This document shows positions 12,241-23,715 of a DNA stretch of 64,000 bases, piece after piece (position 1 is the first letter of the stretch; each line of letters starts with the position of its first letter). Under the pieces are notes generated by a model. The model was not told the origin of the DNA. It saw nothing but the letters and a program-made list of their open reading frames with translations, and ran no database searches. The position numbers were made by a program, and so were the translations under genes. Source of the stretch: Apostichopus japonicus (lineage: Eukaryota; Echinodermata; Holothuroidea; Aspidochirotida; Stichopodidae); the NCBI RefSeq assembly GCF_037975245.1, contig NC_092563.1, positions 5,271,501 through 5,335,500 of the forward strand, read 5' to 3'.

Positions 12241-13589
12241 AGGAGAAATAAACCCTAGTTTTTTTTGCATCCATTCTTACGTTTTGACAGATGGTCTTTC
12301 CAATAAAAGCAAAAGAAAAGCATAAAAATCCCTTCTTTGAGGTGAAAAAACGATTTGAATGTAGTTCATGTGTCGCGCCATTTTGTTTGAATTGAGCCAG
12401 TACCCGGATGTACCGTGACGAAAGCTAGCCGCATCGCGTATTTCAAGACAAAATCGTTGCCAATCTCTAAAATAATTAGAATTGTACTTTCAACAATAGT
12501 AATGAATAAAATATCGATCAAAAAATATCTTTTGTCTTTATTGATCTGTAAAAATGCTTAAAAAGTCTGTAAAATTTGTTATTGTAACGAGTATCAGTAG
12601 AAATATAAATTTTGGGATCTTTTCAAGGAATTGATTTTTAACGTGTTTAAATTAGATTGCTTTCAACACGCAAACCGTACTCAGTCCTAGCGATAGCGTT
12701 ACTTACGTCCATCATTGCACTCCAATTTACTGCCGAGCAAATATCTTCAAACAAGAAAATGGAAGCCTTTGGATTGGAATCGTATCTTTTCGAACTAGAA
12801 TATTCAGAGGGAGAACTGAGACATCGAGAGGAGGAGTTTGTGCAAAGAATCAGTCCGCGACTGTTGGTGATGTTGGGTCGAATTCCGTTGCTGATACGAA
12901 TACCGGTTACGCGAGCCACTGCGAAGAATGGTGTCTGTGTGCACTCTGTTCGCCATTGGAGAGCGACAAGGGGAGGATATGCTGCTATGGATTGTTCGCG
13001 GAAAAAGCTTTGTTGAACGCAGGAGAATGTCTGACCAACAGACCTGAATTCTCCCAGATATTTTTGCAGCCAGTTCATTTAGAACTCTGTTTTGTAAATT
13101 TCTCGAGGTACAAGAAGAAGAATCCTTTTCCTACGGCTGCTGAGAACATAACGAACAGGTACTGTACACCTCAGTGAAAGTTCACTCTTTTCCGGATATT
13201 TTATTCCATCTGGAATAACGAAATATCTTTAACCTTTTTCTGCTCCCTCTTCCCCTCTTCGGTTAACACAACCAAAGGCTTGGCATTCGGGCATTTTAAC
13301 CGGTGAAATAAGCGAAGCAAGATGCTCGAACATAGTGCGAATAGACTATAACTCGTATGCAAAGCTTCATTGTTTTGAAGTTACGATGTGGCTGGTGTAC
13401 GTCACTTTTGAAGCGCCCTCAATACTCATTTTAACAAAATGGCCGTTGTTCAAATGGGTAAAAAAAAATAATTGGAAAATTCGCGTAAAATTCAGGGAAA
13501 CTATATTTTGCTTAGTAATTTCATAAATGGTATCAGAAAAATATCCCCTACCGCATGTACGCTCCAAAAACCCAGAGTTTATTTCTCCT
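12241..13589. mobile_element. 1.35-kb TTAA-flanked DNA element, left copy only
   Basis: TTAA at 12237-12240 and TTAA at 13590-13593 flank inverted ends AGGAGAAATAAACCCTAG and the complement of CTCTGGGTTTATTTCTCCT. The right copy has ACATTAAAATTAAAATAG at the corresponding place (about 56205) and no insert. TTAA targets and short inverted ends are typical of piggyBac and Kolobok superfamilies. No transposase is recognisable; the interior carries a P2X7-ballast-like coding relic. Confidence 0.8.
12759..13177 (+). pseudogene. P2X7 ballast-like Zn/Cys domain protein, frameshifted relic
   Basis: The frame ending at TGA 13177 encodes HCEEWCLCALCSPLESDKGR followed by ICC, then ECLTNRPEFSQIF and HLELCFVNFSRYKK. 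That is the layout of the cysteine-rich intracellular ballast domain of P2X7 receptors: WCxCxxC, a CC pair about a dozen residues on, then C-(I/L)-T and a hydrophobic helix. Many invertebrate genomes carry stand-alone copies. The acidic N-terminal part (FELEYSEGEL) is in another frame up to about 12860, so a frameshift separates the halves, and the C-terminal part of the domain is cut off. The coding piece lies entirely inside the TTAA element at 12241-13589. Function is unknown for stand-alone copies; this one looks dead. Confidence 0.6.
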
Positions 13590-13593
13590 TTAA

Positions 13594-14224
13594 ACTTAAA
13601 AGTTTGGTACTACCAGTTTGGTATAATACTTTGAGTGTTATCATTTAATGCATCAATATATTTTAACGGTATCAAACTAAGAGAAAAAACTAAAAACTAA
13701 ACAGAAAAGGTAGAGCGCAGTTATGTCTGTCGACTTGACTGTACTAGCGTTTACTTTCTACGTTTTTTCGTTGACAATAAGTTACTCATGGTTAAATGCT
13801 CCCTTAAAGAAGCACATGTTGATATAAGCTATACACAGACAAATATATACATTTAAAATATCGCATAACAGTACCGTAATAAATTGTCAATGAAGGTGCT
13901 GAACATATATATCGAATAGCTACTAATTGTTTTTATCATATTTGCTATGTTGAGTTGGAACCGGTAGTGGCGATCCAGAATAGCAACTCCCTGATAAAGT
14001 GATTAGTCAGCCGGTAACTATATCAGTGATCATTGATATATCAAAACAATTTGTATGTTTACGTTTCTTATTGCCGTTCCAATAACATTTGATGAGAGGT
14101 ATTAAATTTCAACTAATAGATATTTTGTCTTAAGGAATATTCGTACATTTCTTGTTCTTTCTTTGGTGTGTAAAAGTAAGTTGGCCTGACGTTTCTTTGG
14201 TGATAAATTCATTTTTGGTGATAA
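13594..14224. other. Non-coding flank, nothing recognised
   Basis: AT-rich sequence continuing the duplicated flank. The first 90 bases resemble 11150-11215 (older internal repeat). No gene seen. Confidence 0.6.
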
Positions 14225-14966
14225 ATTAATTTTCGAAATTTGAATTTCTCTTGACTGTAAGAATTCCTTAAGAATGGATATTTCCAATAATGTTAAATGC
14301 CGGTACACACAAATCTAAACTGTTCATAAAAATTCAGCTTATACTTTAACAAGTTCAGTAGTTTTGATATTTTAACACTCTTATAAGCAATCACAATTTG
14401 ATTTTAATTTCCAAACCATGTTCATCCAATGGAAATTTAAACGAACGAAAAGCGTTTAGCATCATTTATGGTAACTACAGAGGTATGAAGTTGATATGAT
14501 AGTATAGTTTTAAGTCATAACTACTCTGTCTGGTGAAATCATTGAATATGGATGATTAATATAAGCATGAAATAATTAAACTTCCGTGTTTTCATTTCAT
14601 TTTCTGGCGTTGCTGTTTGCCTTACTTTATTCAACTTTCTTATTGAAATAATACTACATATTGCTTTAAGGATACTACATATTGCTTTAAATTAATTTTC
14701 GAATTTCGAATTTCTGTTTAAGAATTCCTTAAGAATGGATATTTCCAATTATGTTAAATGCCGGTACACACAAATCAAATCTGTTCATAAAAATTCAGCT
14801 TGTATTTTAACAATTTCAGTAGTTTTGATATTTTAACATTCTTATCAGCAATCACAATTTGATTATAATTTCCGAACCATGTTCATCCAATGGAAAATTG
14901 GACGCAACGAAAATCGTTTAGCATCATTTTATGGTAAATACAGAGGTATGAAGTAGATATGATAGT
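14225..14966. repeat. Local tandem duplication, period about 461 bp, left copy only
   Basis: Sequence from about 14225 recurs from about 14690; for example GAATTCCTTAAGAATGGATA is at 14261 and 14722, and the following 240 bases match closely. The right copy has this sequence once (56465-56790). The second unit is interrupted by the element inserted at 14967. Confidence 0.9.
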
Positions 14967-16509
14967 CAGGCGCGTATCCAGGGGGGGCGTTGGGGGCGCG
15001 CGCCCCGGGTAAGAAAAAGAGGAGAGGAAAAAAAAGAGAAGAAAAAAGGGAAAAAGAGGGGGGAAAGAGGAGGAGGAGATGAAGGAAGGAAGGGAAAGGA
15101 AAAAGAAGAAAGAGAGAAAACGGTGAAAAGGAGGGAGTAAAAGAAAACTGCCAAGACACCGGGAAGAGAAAGAGGAACAGTCACATCATTAAATCGCTGA
15201 TCCCTATTATATACACATGGCCGGGTAGCCAGTGACGGATCGAGGACTTCGGAAGGGGCGTGCGCCTCACCCAACCCCTTACACCGACAACTCCATTTTT
15301 GACGTTTCCATTTTTCCTCTCTCACTAATGTATCTATATAAATACTATATATGGTCTATCATAGCGCGTGTGTGTTTATGGACGCCTTAAACAATTGTGC
15401 TATGAAACCAACTGTGGCTGGTCTCGAACTCGACCGAGTCGTCGGGGAACATGACGCATTTCGGGAAGGGGGCGACCGCCCCCCAGCATATATTTTTTTT
15501 ATGATATCGCTAGTAATTTCAAAATAGAAAATGCTTAGATGCAACTAACAAGGCATGGGAAGTGTCATTTCCAGCGATCTGGGAGACATTTTCGCCCAAA
15601 ATTTTCTTGTACGCTTCGCGCCAGCTCGTGGTGGCGCTACGCTTAGATAGTTTGCCTACAGGCTTCGCCCCTCCCTTGGCAAATTATTCGCTGCGCACCT
15701 GTTCGAATTTGTAACGCAAACAGCAGATATCACATCATATCAGTGAGCATGAAAATGGCGGTTCCAAGATGAACAGCCTCAAAACTGTCGATGTGTGTAG
15801 TCATAGGAACCCAATTTGATTTTCTTTCGGTAGGACCCCCCCCCCCCCCGCCTCCTACGCCTATGTGTGTAGTGTTCGGTTTCGGAAATATCTGCTATTT
15901 TTTCATTTCCTTCAACCAAGTGTTATAATAGCCGTTATAAGAGGGTTTAATATTTATACACCAATAAATTAACTGTGCCTGGATTTTCGAAAATTTCCTT
16001 ACCAACATTCTTCATCATACTTCCCTCTACTCGTGTAATTTTGACCAGTCTGTTAGGGGTTGAAGGAGGTTTTTTCTACATCGGTTGTCCATAGATGACA
16101 TTTTTTGCAACATTATGGGTATGTTTTGAAGTGAATTTTCAAATTCTGAACAAATAATAGGCTGAAAACCTTGAAAAGTGGGGCTGTCGGGTATTGTGGG
16201 CCGCGACGTACCTACAAAAGCAATGATCCACAGAACATGCGATGAGGTCGAACATGATTTGTGACTGAAGAAAATCTTCAAAAAGTTTACGGATGAAATA
16301 AAAACTATTGGGAAATACTTGGTTCTCAGGCAAAAGTGTACATCTGGTTGGTCATTTTCAAGCCCGAGAAGTGCCATTTCCGGTGATCTGGGGGGGGGGG
16401 GTATAAAAACCAGAATTTTTCTTGTACGCTGCGCGCCATCCCCATGGTGGCGCTCCGCTTAGATAGTAATTCGCGCCCCCCGGGTTAGAAAATCCTGGAT
16501 ACGCCCCTG
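14967..16509. mobile_element. 1.54-kb inverted-repeat DNA element with 5-bp TSD (ATAGT)
   Basis: It begins CAGGCGCGTATCCAGG and ends with the complement of CAGGGGCGTATCCAGG, flanked by ATAGT at 14962-14966 and 16510-16514. The right copy shows the empty site GATATGATAGTAGTTTAT near 56730. The interior holds a homopurine tract, poly-C runs, two copies of a shared core module (15558-15660 and 16361-16468) and no transposase. CA-ends recall the hAT superfamily, but the TSD is 5 bp, so the class is left open. Confidence 0.85.
15010..15145. repeat. Homopurine tract of about 135 bases
   Basis: The plus strand is almost only A and G, with two pyrimidine interruptions, over about 135 bases inside the element 14967-16509. 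The minus-strand frames rich in Phe, Ser and Leu here are a by-product of this composition. Confidence 0.9.
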
Positions 16510-16514
16510 ATAGT

Positions 16515-18727
16515 AGTTTATAATTATAACTATTATAAATATAACTGTCTGGTGAAATCATTAAATATGGAAGGGTAACATGAGCATGAAATAATTAAAA
16601 TTCCGTGGTTTTATTTCATTTCTGGCGTTGCTGTTTGTCTTACTTTATTCAACTTTCTTATTGTGTGATGACAATAAAATATCCATGGATGCATTTACAA
16701 CATCACTTTACCATAGATTTGTTTTCTTTAAGAACTTTCTTTAAGAAAATTTTGTTTATTTACATCGAAACTGAATAAAACGACAAGGCTATAGCCTGAC
16801 AAAAGTGTTAATTTGAGGCAAAACATTCAGTTTAACGAAATTGTTACGGATTCCGTAAATGAGGCTTCCAGACGTTTATACCTGCCTCCTAAAACTGATA
16901 CGGTAGAGTGCATAGTCCATCAAAACTGAGAGGAACAGTCAGAAATTAAGTTAATAACGATAATGATAATAGCTTGTTTTGGGGGGAAACCTATGTTGTG
17001 ACAATCACTTACCCATGTGTAATACATCATCACTTTAACCTGCACTTCCGAGATATAAACAGTCGAAGACTTTAAGGGACAAATGTCCAAGCCGAATATT
17101 GGTAATTAGTTAAAGTCAAATTTCAAGAGAAAAAAAAGGAAAATGGGGAACTTTGGGGAAAACATTAGATATTTCGAAATAAATTAGCTGCAAAACGTAA
17201 ACATGTTTGAGAATATATATGAAATTTCAAGCAAGAAAATATCCTCTACAACACTAAGATATTTTCTTAGAAAATACTCAAATCCCTGGCCTGCGGTGCT
17301 CAAGGAAGTTGGTAATGTATAGCAACGTTGGGCAAAACCCTACCCACCCACCCCTACTACATGTAGCAACTGTTCAAAATAAGCGTATGGTTATTGTTCT
17401 TCAGTATTTTCGTAAATTATTCGTAACTATTTAGTGAACGTTTTTTTTTTTTTGGTAAACAATGCAATGGCGCCCTGCATGCAAGCACACGTGGAAACAA
17501 ATATACGTTTTATATAAAAACAAAACCACTTTAAGATGAATTTAAGTTACACATCTGTTATTACAAGCCAACCTGGAAACATTTCGAGGTTTGAATCCAC
17601 ACCGTGGCAACCGCAACGTATGTACTTATTATCTTATCCCTATACATGTAATTGACTGAAATGATATATTTAAACTATTAGAACACAATTGAAACTATTC
17701 CATTCAAAACAAAGGATCTTAGTATCTTAGCGTCTAAATTAATTAGCAAAGAACTTTTACCCTCTCCCATAGAATTGAATAAAATATAATTGTGATAAAT
17801 GGGCATTTGCAGGTGCATTTAACATGTAAACAGGGGTACAATTGTTAGTAACATCGCTGTCAATCCTTAGAATGTTTGTTGCCTAAGCTCAATGAAGTCA
17901 TCGTCAGGTAATCAGTCATCTTTTGTTATTACGTAATCCGCGACCCTAATCTTCTTAAAAAAGAACATTCCATTTGTTTCACTTAATCTGCTGTGTTATT
18001 CTAGCACTGACTCTCCTTTGAATTAATTCCAAATTTAATACAAAAGATGGCGAGAAAATACATCCCCAAACGACCTCATAATAAACCACATGTAACAACC
18101 ATTCTTCAAATCCTCCTATTAGTGTAAGTCACCTACTGGTATGTATGTAACACCGTCTTCGTAACGCATAGCAATAATACAATTATTTCTGTACGTGCTT
18201 TCATGTCAGTAATACGAATCCCCTTTCCCACCAGATTGTAATATTTGTTAATTTCCATCGAAAAGAATAAAACCACAAGGCCATAGCCTAAACGGCGTTG
18301 TAACCTATTCCTTTTCCCATTTGAAAAGATTCGTTCATATTATTTGTTACATAACACAGTGCTCATGCTCATATTGCTCAATGACATACACGCACGTCAC
18401 TGTAACATGATCTTAGCCTACAGCAGGACTTTCCAACCACGAAACGTACACAAAATATTACTTTTTTTTTATCAGATTTGCGTATTGCAGCCTAATGGAT
18501 AATATGTAAATTTACGACATATAAGCAATATGCAATCTTCACTGTTTGGGAAAGAAAACAATATTACCAATCATAATTGAAGAAAGAATTTCCTTTCTTT
18601 GTGCGGGAAGTAAAAGAGATGGCGCTAGTTAAGTTATAGTTTCGTATGTATATTATTTAATATATTCAATATTTAGATGGTAGTTGTAAGCTTCTGTAGG
18701 TACATTTTGTAGGAGAATAGCGACTCA
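16515..18727. other. Duplicated 3' flank, non-coding
   Basis: Homologous to 56770-59625 with many small indels. No open frame is conserved between the copies, and no gene or RNA is recognised. Confidence 0.65.
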
Positions 18728-18963
18728 TTGGGCCACTGGACATGGGCTGCGCACATACCGGTCACAGATAGTGTTTCGGCCCACCGACGCCACCTAGAAC
18801 GCTTCTAGTCGATCTCTGACCAGCCGACCCTCCTACTATCCTCCCGGGTTCGTTTACGACAACAAGGGAGACATGGCGCGGGATCCTAGGCCACAAAAAG
18901 CACCATACCTACAGCCGGATGTATTATCGCCTCCAGCCTGTCTCGAACCCTAGCCACGGTTTA
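18728..18963. repeat. SINE-like body, truncated at the duplication breakpoint
   Basis: A GC-richer island homologous to 59625-59860. It ends with a B-box-like GTCTCGAACC (minus strand GGTTCGAGAC) and then diverges. The A-box half seen in the right copy (59880-59920) is missing, so the tRNA-like head is cut here. Confidence 0.55.
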
Positions 18964-19678
18964 TGCTATGTCGGTCCAATCTATTTCCGCGAAACTTGAT
19001 AAGCTTGTAGCCTCTCTAGAAACGTGAGTTGATCACTAGCGGTAGATACACTTTCGTTCCTTATTGAAGAAGAGATCGTTTGAAACATACTTGCAAAGTT
19101 TCAAGTCACACTAATAGGGAGGGCTCCTGTGCGCCTTTTGACAACGGTCACTGTCCTCCTAGCAGTCCTGATCAATAGATTATGTATAGCGCCATTGACA
19201 CTGTAACATATATCTCTGGTCCTAATGTGCGTTTTCAATAAACTTTATATAGATCTCGTAATCAAAGTAAAACGATCGCACTATAGGCGGCACACTATGG
19301 CAAAACTGACGAAAATAAACCCCGAACGATTCGTGAATCACAGTATCAGTGTTAGTTTAAAGTAGGCACTACAGTGTACAATCACGGATGAGAACATGTC
19401 GCTATGTCGGTAAATGGGATGGGCAAAATTGGAAGCTGTTACATTTACACATGGATTAAATTAGTGTAGGATGTCGATGATTGCATATTCCCTTATGAAG
19501 AGGGTCTAGCCCGACTGTTAGAATGTTAGATATCATGAAATGTATTATTCTCCTTTATTATTTTAGGAATTTAATATGCTTCTCCCACCCCTCCCCTTCC
19601 CTTCCCAGACACACGTAGTAACGTCACGGGTATATATTTCTTAATGACATGTATGCTAATAAAATATTCCATCGACAG
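18964..19678. other. Non-coding gap, nothing recognised
   Basis: Single-copy sequence between the duplication breakpoint and the oxidase exon. No open frame or repeat of note; upstream exons of the oxidase gene were looked for here and not found. Confidence 0.55.
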
Positions 19679-19851
19679 AATGGCAAACCTCGATGTTGAC
19701 ATCGAAGCTGTAAGGAAAGCTAAAGCGACTGAAGACAAAAACCTAAATAGATATGGTTATGAACAGTCCAAATCATATGCCACCTGGAACTATGTTAAAT
19801 GGGCTAAGACGATTACAAACTTACCCATTGTTGTTAAAGGCGTCATATCAC
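19679..19851 (+). CDS. FMN-dependent 2-hydroxyacid oxidase (HAO-like), internal exon
   Basis: The exon runs from a TCGACAG acceptor to a C|GTGAGT donor (phase 1). It encodes about 57 residues ending WNYVKWAKTITNLPIVVKG then VIS. This matches the segment of the glycolate/hydroxyacid oxidase family that precedes the active site: TW-x2-(I/V)-KW-x-(K/R)-x-(I/L)-T-x-LPIV-x-KG, where the Lys contacts FMN. Such enzymes are usually peroxisomal and oxidise 2-hydroxyacids such as glycolate, releasing hydrogen peroxide. The following exon (20682-20773) joins in frame. The N-terminal FMN-binding exons and the C-terminal exons were not found in the window, so this is a gene fragment, or part of a gene with long introns, or a pseudogene. 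Confidence 0.72.
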
Positions 19852-20075
19852 GTGAGTAAAGAAAGTCGTAGGTGGTCGAAGCAGTAAATGTGGGCGAGAA
19901 GGGTGGGGGGGGGGCTATGGGGAAATGTTCCCAGAAAATAAACAGAAGTGTAAAAAAATATAAGTAAAAACAAATAAAACGAAATATATTTAAGTGTACT
20001 AACCTATATAGACCGATGAAGGGGGGGGGGGCGGCTGGGATTGAGAGTGGATGAAGTTGTTGGTTTACGTGCCCA

Positions 20076-20138
20076 GGGGCCTGTTTCACAAAACTCGACT
20101 TACGCACGCAGGACTTAGTGCTTTGTGAAACAGGCCCC
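20076..20138. mobile_element. 63-bp hairpin MITE-like element
   Basis: The ends are GGGGCCTGTTTCACAAA and its reverse complement TTTGTGAAACAGGCCCC, 17 perfect bases with a 29-base middle. This is a compact foldback repeat inside the oxidase intron; no target duplication is clear. Confidence 0.75.
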
Positions 20139-20486
20139 AGGTACTCTTATCTTTGGTGGATTTTCTTAAAACAGGTATTTTACACTGTGTACCCGTACAG
20201 GAATGAAACCTAGTATGGCAAGGTTTTTCAGAAATAAAAGTGGAAAGCGGCAGCAATCGGATTTTAAGAGAAATAATATATTAAACTTATGCATCTATCG
20301 GCCAAATCAAGATTAGAAAACCTACTGGGAAGTTAGTAATGATTTTCCTGCCGGTTTTCTGTTGTTGGTGTCCCTATTCCAAGAACACGAGAAAATTTGT
20401 ATCGTTTAGTCTAATTGTGAGATTAAATGGTACCAGTATATTATGTTTTCTACTACCGATTGAGAAAGTCAGTTTCATAATCTCTA

Positions 20487-20488
<2 letters not shown>

Positions 20489-20563
<75 letters not shown>
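20489..20563. repeat. (TA)n microsatellite
   Basis: About 75 bases of TA dinucleotides in the oxidase intron. Confidence 0.98.
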
Positions 20564-20569
<6 letters not shown>

Positions 20570-20681
20570 CGGTAATTCATTACTCAACTTTAAATGGTTG
20601 CTTTATTAATGATTGTTTGCTTGCTTGCATGATTGACTGATTTAATTAATTAATTGATGATTGACTTATATACTTTCTTAG

Positions 20682-20773
20682 CTGCCTCTGCCAGAGAGGC
20701 GGTAGAGGCGGGCGTGCAGGGCATCTTGGTGTCCGTACATGGTGGCCATCAACTAGATGGATTGCCTCCACCG
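20682..20773 (+). CDS. HAO-like active-site exon
   Basis: It begins after a TTTCTTAG acceptor. The first two bases complete the codon split by the previous exon, and it ends at CCG|GTACGT. It encodes about 31 residues: ASAREAVEAGVQGILVSVHG followed by GHQLDGLPPP. This is the active-site strand-loop of the hydroxyacid oxidase family, usually (S)NHG-x-RQLD-x-P. The catalytic-base His is kept (VHG). The Asn before it is Val, and the substrate-binding Arg of RQLD is His (HQLD). The frame is intact across both exons. The substitution points to altered substrate or to a decayed or inactive paralogue. Further exons downstream were not found. Confidence 0.72.
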
Positions 20774-23027
20774 GTACGTAACCATTAATTTGTATCTCCA
20801 AACCTGCTTTGCACATCAGGTATAGGTCTATATAAGAGAAATAAGACACCACATAGTTTTATGTTACGCAAGATTAATTATATCTTTATGAAACCTATAG
20901 TTATCACATTTTAGCTCTTGTATAAAGTGGTAAAAGTAATTTAAATCGCAATCACACAAGAGTGGCATTCACCAATTTTATATTCTTACTGGTGTACGCA
21001 GCGCGTTTGGCTGGTATAGTAACCGCACCCTCGTTGGCAACATTCACAAAACACACACACACCCACACACACACATACATAACAAATTAACCACGGTAAA
21101 CCCTGGATTGACCGGAAAAGTTTGGGAACGGGAATTCTCCGGATATGAAAAAGACGTTAGCATTCATAACAGAGTTTTGCTGTAGTGTGCCAATGACTCT
21201 TTGTATATTCAAAACACATATTTTCCTTTTTAATATGGAATACAATGCATGGCCCCAGTCTTAGCTTTGGTATTGATAACACGTATTTGATGTTTATTGA
21301 ACAAAACTTGAAAAACTAGGTTTAATTGAAATGCATTGCACTGACTATTAGGATACTGATAAACCTGGATCCGGTAAAAAAAAAAACTAGGTCAGATTAC
21401 TGGCATCAGACGTTTCTTTGTGCGCGAGTCTTCACACCCTTTAATGCAGCTACTAATTGGATAGAATGATTTATGGAAGACCTTCTTGAGGTGTTAGTCT
21501 TATTGAAAGATCTACAGCAAATATATGTACCTTTTCAAACCCTCTGACACTTTATACAAGGAGTTGACATCATTTTGCAAACAACCTTGAATATATGCAC
21601 AGTCGGCTAATATTTCTTTTTTTTGGGGGGGGGGGGTGGGGGCCGGGAAGAGACAGCCATAGGTTTTTCATTCACATATAAACTACTGAGTGACTTTCAA
21701 GCAGCCATGCTTTAATTTTCTGCTAACTAGGATCACTATCAACTAATGAAAATATCAACATGAAAATAATCAACAATTTCCTTATGGCTTGCCTGTATGT
21801 ATAACATTTATTTGTAGGGTTTGTATCCCTTTGATTTATCATTAGCTATATAGCCTAGGCATAAAGTTAAACCTCTAGTCATTGAGGTATATCCATCACA
21901 TGCAGGCACACCAAAGCAGTTTTGGTCTTCAAATACTCATGAAGGGACATATGTGACCATAGCCAAGCCAAAAAGTATGTTACTAGATGAGTTTATTTCT
22001 AAGGTAAAGGCCTATATGCCAAAACTTAGCTAGTCCTAATCTAAGTTCTAGAGTAAAACCATGCATGCAGATCACTTTTTAACTACAGGTACCCCATAGT
22101 TGCCAAACAATGGGCCTTAGTTAGGCTAGAATTGGCATTGGAAGTTGTAGCCCCTGTGATCTTACTCTAACTAGTTTTCTATGGTCAGCCAAAGTTAGAC
22201 TTTTGAAATTAAGTTTCTTTCTTACAATACCACAGCGCAAGAATTATCCCACAAGTTTGACGAACGTATTTCAAGTCCATGCTGAATATTGTATTCGTAG
22301 AAACCGTCGACTAGAATTTGAGTTACTAGTACTACTACTAGTATCTACCTGCCACTGTCGTAGCTCCAGGTACGGTTACAACCACTACGCGATGAATGAA
22401 CTAGATAACCCTGGAATGTCTATTTTATGTTTATTTACATACCAGAGCCGTATACGGCTCTGTTACATACATATGCCTAGCACCAACAGCCTGCGGTATA
22501 GGTGACGTCATCAAAAAGTTTCAGAAATTACGGTGGCCGAAAAAGACCATCTAACGTGAAATATAAAACAGAGATTTTACATTGTTCGTAGAGGAGGGTT
22601 TTCTTGAATTCTGAATGGAAAATGGGATATACGTTTTAAAGAAAACACAAAGAAAGAAAATGTCTGTGTGCATCAATGACATCACACCTGTTTGTTTCAA
22701 ATTCACTTTTTTGTACAAAATATATCAGCCTCAAATATTGTTATCTCGCAAAAGATTCATAGGAATTAAATTAATTCAAATTGCACCAGGATGCTTACAC
22801 TATGTTCCTCTTTCCATCATCAGCCAACCATTTTACTCCTCCCAATCCTTTAAACAGAGCCGTATATCTCCATCTAAGGCTCAGCTCTTAAATCGTTAAA
22901 CACGCCGCATTAAATAACAAATGCTGCCCTCTAAACGTAACACAACCAGAACAACATTACACTGAACACAAGACAAGTCTTATTATATGAACCAGTTCAT
23001 AATGTTGGCACTGTTTATGGTTACATC
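20774..23027. other. Non-coding stretch, nothing recognised
   Basis: AT-rich sequence with simple (CA)n near 21050, poly-G near 21625 and a short palindrome AGAGCCGTATACGGCTCT at 22445-22462. No gene supported; expected C-terminal oxidase exons were not seen. Confidence 0.5.
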
Positions 23028-23715
23028 TCTATGTTCCGACGTCTCTATGTTGCGACGTCTCTATGACGTCTCAAAAGTCTGTTGTACCAAGAAAACAATT
23101 TTTCAGACTCCGATATTTTTTGGGACTCAAATTTTTTTTTACCAACATTTCTTCGGACCAAATTTTTTGGGACCAAAATTCTTTCCGAAAAACAAAAATG
23201 TGACCCAAAATTGGCGGCGCGATAGATTTTTTGTTGGTGCCCCGCGATGTTTTGTGTCCACAATGCAGGCGACTTTTTATATTGCTCAAGCGATATCTAT
23301 GGTTTTCACATTCACTCGCCCTATAGTTATGTAATTTTCCAAGGGGCAATGATTGGTCACACATCATATTTTGGTCTAAATCTATAAACACATTTTATTC
23401 GAAAATTGATTTGGCCCAAAACGATTTTGGTCCCCAAAAATGTGAGTACAAACAAATTTCGGGTCACAAGCAATTTTCGGTCACAAGCACTGTTTGGGTC
23501 ATAACAAACTTTCGGTCTCATTTTTTATTTTCGTGAAAAAAATGTCTCAAAAATTGGGTCCGAAAAAATGTTGGTCCAAAAAAATTGAGTCCAAAGAAAA
23601 TGTGGTCACAAAAATATTGGGGTCACAAAACTAGTTTTCTTGGTACAAAATTGCTCCGATTTTTTCTTTTTGTCGGAACATAGAGACGTCGGAACATAGA
23701 GACGTCGGAACATAG
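23028..23715. mobile_element. Foldback-type element, about 690 bp
   Basis: The ends are CTATGTTCCGACGTCTCTAT on the left and the inverted string with AACATAGAGACGTCGGAACA on the right. A second inverted pair lies further in (TTGTACCAAGAAAAC at about 23083 and GTTTTCTTGGTACAA at about 23634). Much of the interior consists of short GGTC/CAAAAA-type motifs repeated on both strands. No coding frame and no clear target duplication. Confidence 0.7.

Larger units (their letters stand above)
1762..18963 (+). repeat. Segmental duplication, left copy (VLIG pseudogene copy)
   Basis: Sequence from about 1762 to 18963 is homologous, in the same orientation, to 45101-59860. It covers the promoter region, all visible exons, the introns and about 8 kb of 3' flank. 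Similarity starts abruptly at CAACGTCATCATC and ends at CCACGGTTTA, inside a tRNA-derived SINE head that is complete only in the right copy. The left copy is about 2.4 kb longer because of a TTAA element (12241-13589), a 5-bp-TSD element (14967-16509) and a local tandem duplication (14.2-14.97 kb). Breakpoints were read by eye and are good to a few bases. Confidence 0.92.
19852..20681 (+). other. Intron of HAO-like gene with hairpin MITE and (TA)n
   Basis: An 830-base phase-1 intron holding a hairpin at 20076-20138, a poly-G run near 20020 and (TA)n at 20489-20563. Confidence 0.65.

Noticed and set aside
12647-13078. 143-codon minus-strand open frame
   Set aside because: Antisense to the P2X7-ballast-like frame, whose Cys pattern on the plus strand is far more convincing.
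14967-16509. Reading the flanks of this element as an 8-bp hAT duplication
   Set aside because: Left ATGATAGT and right ATAGTAGT match only as a shared 5-bp ATAGT, and the second family member also shows exactly 5 bp (TTGAT).
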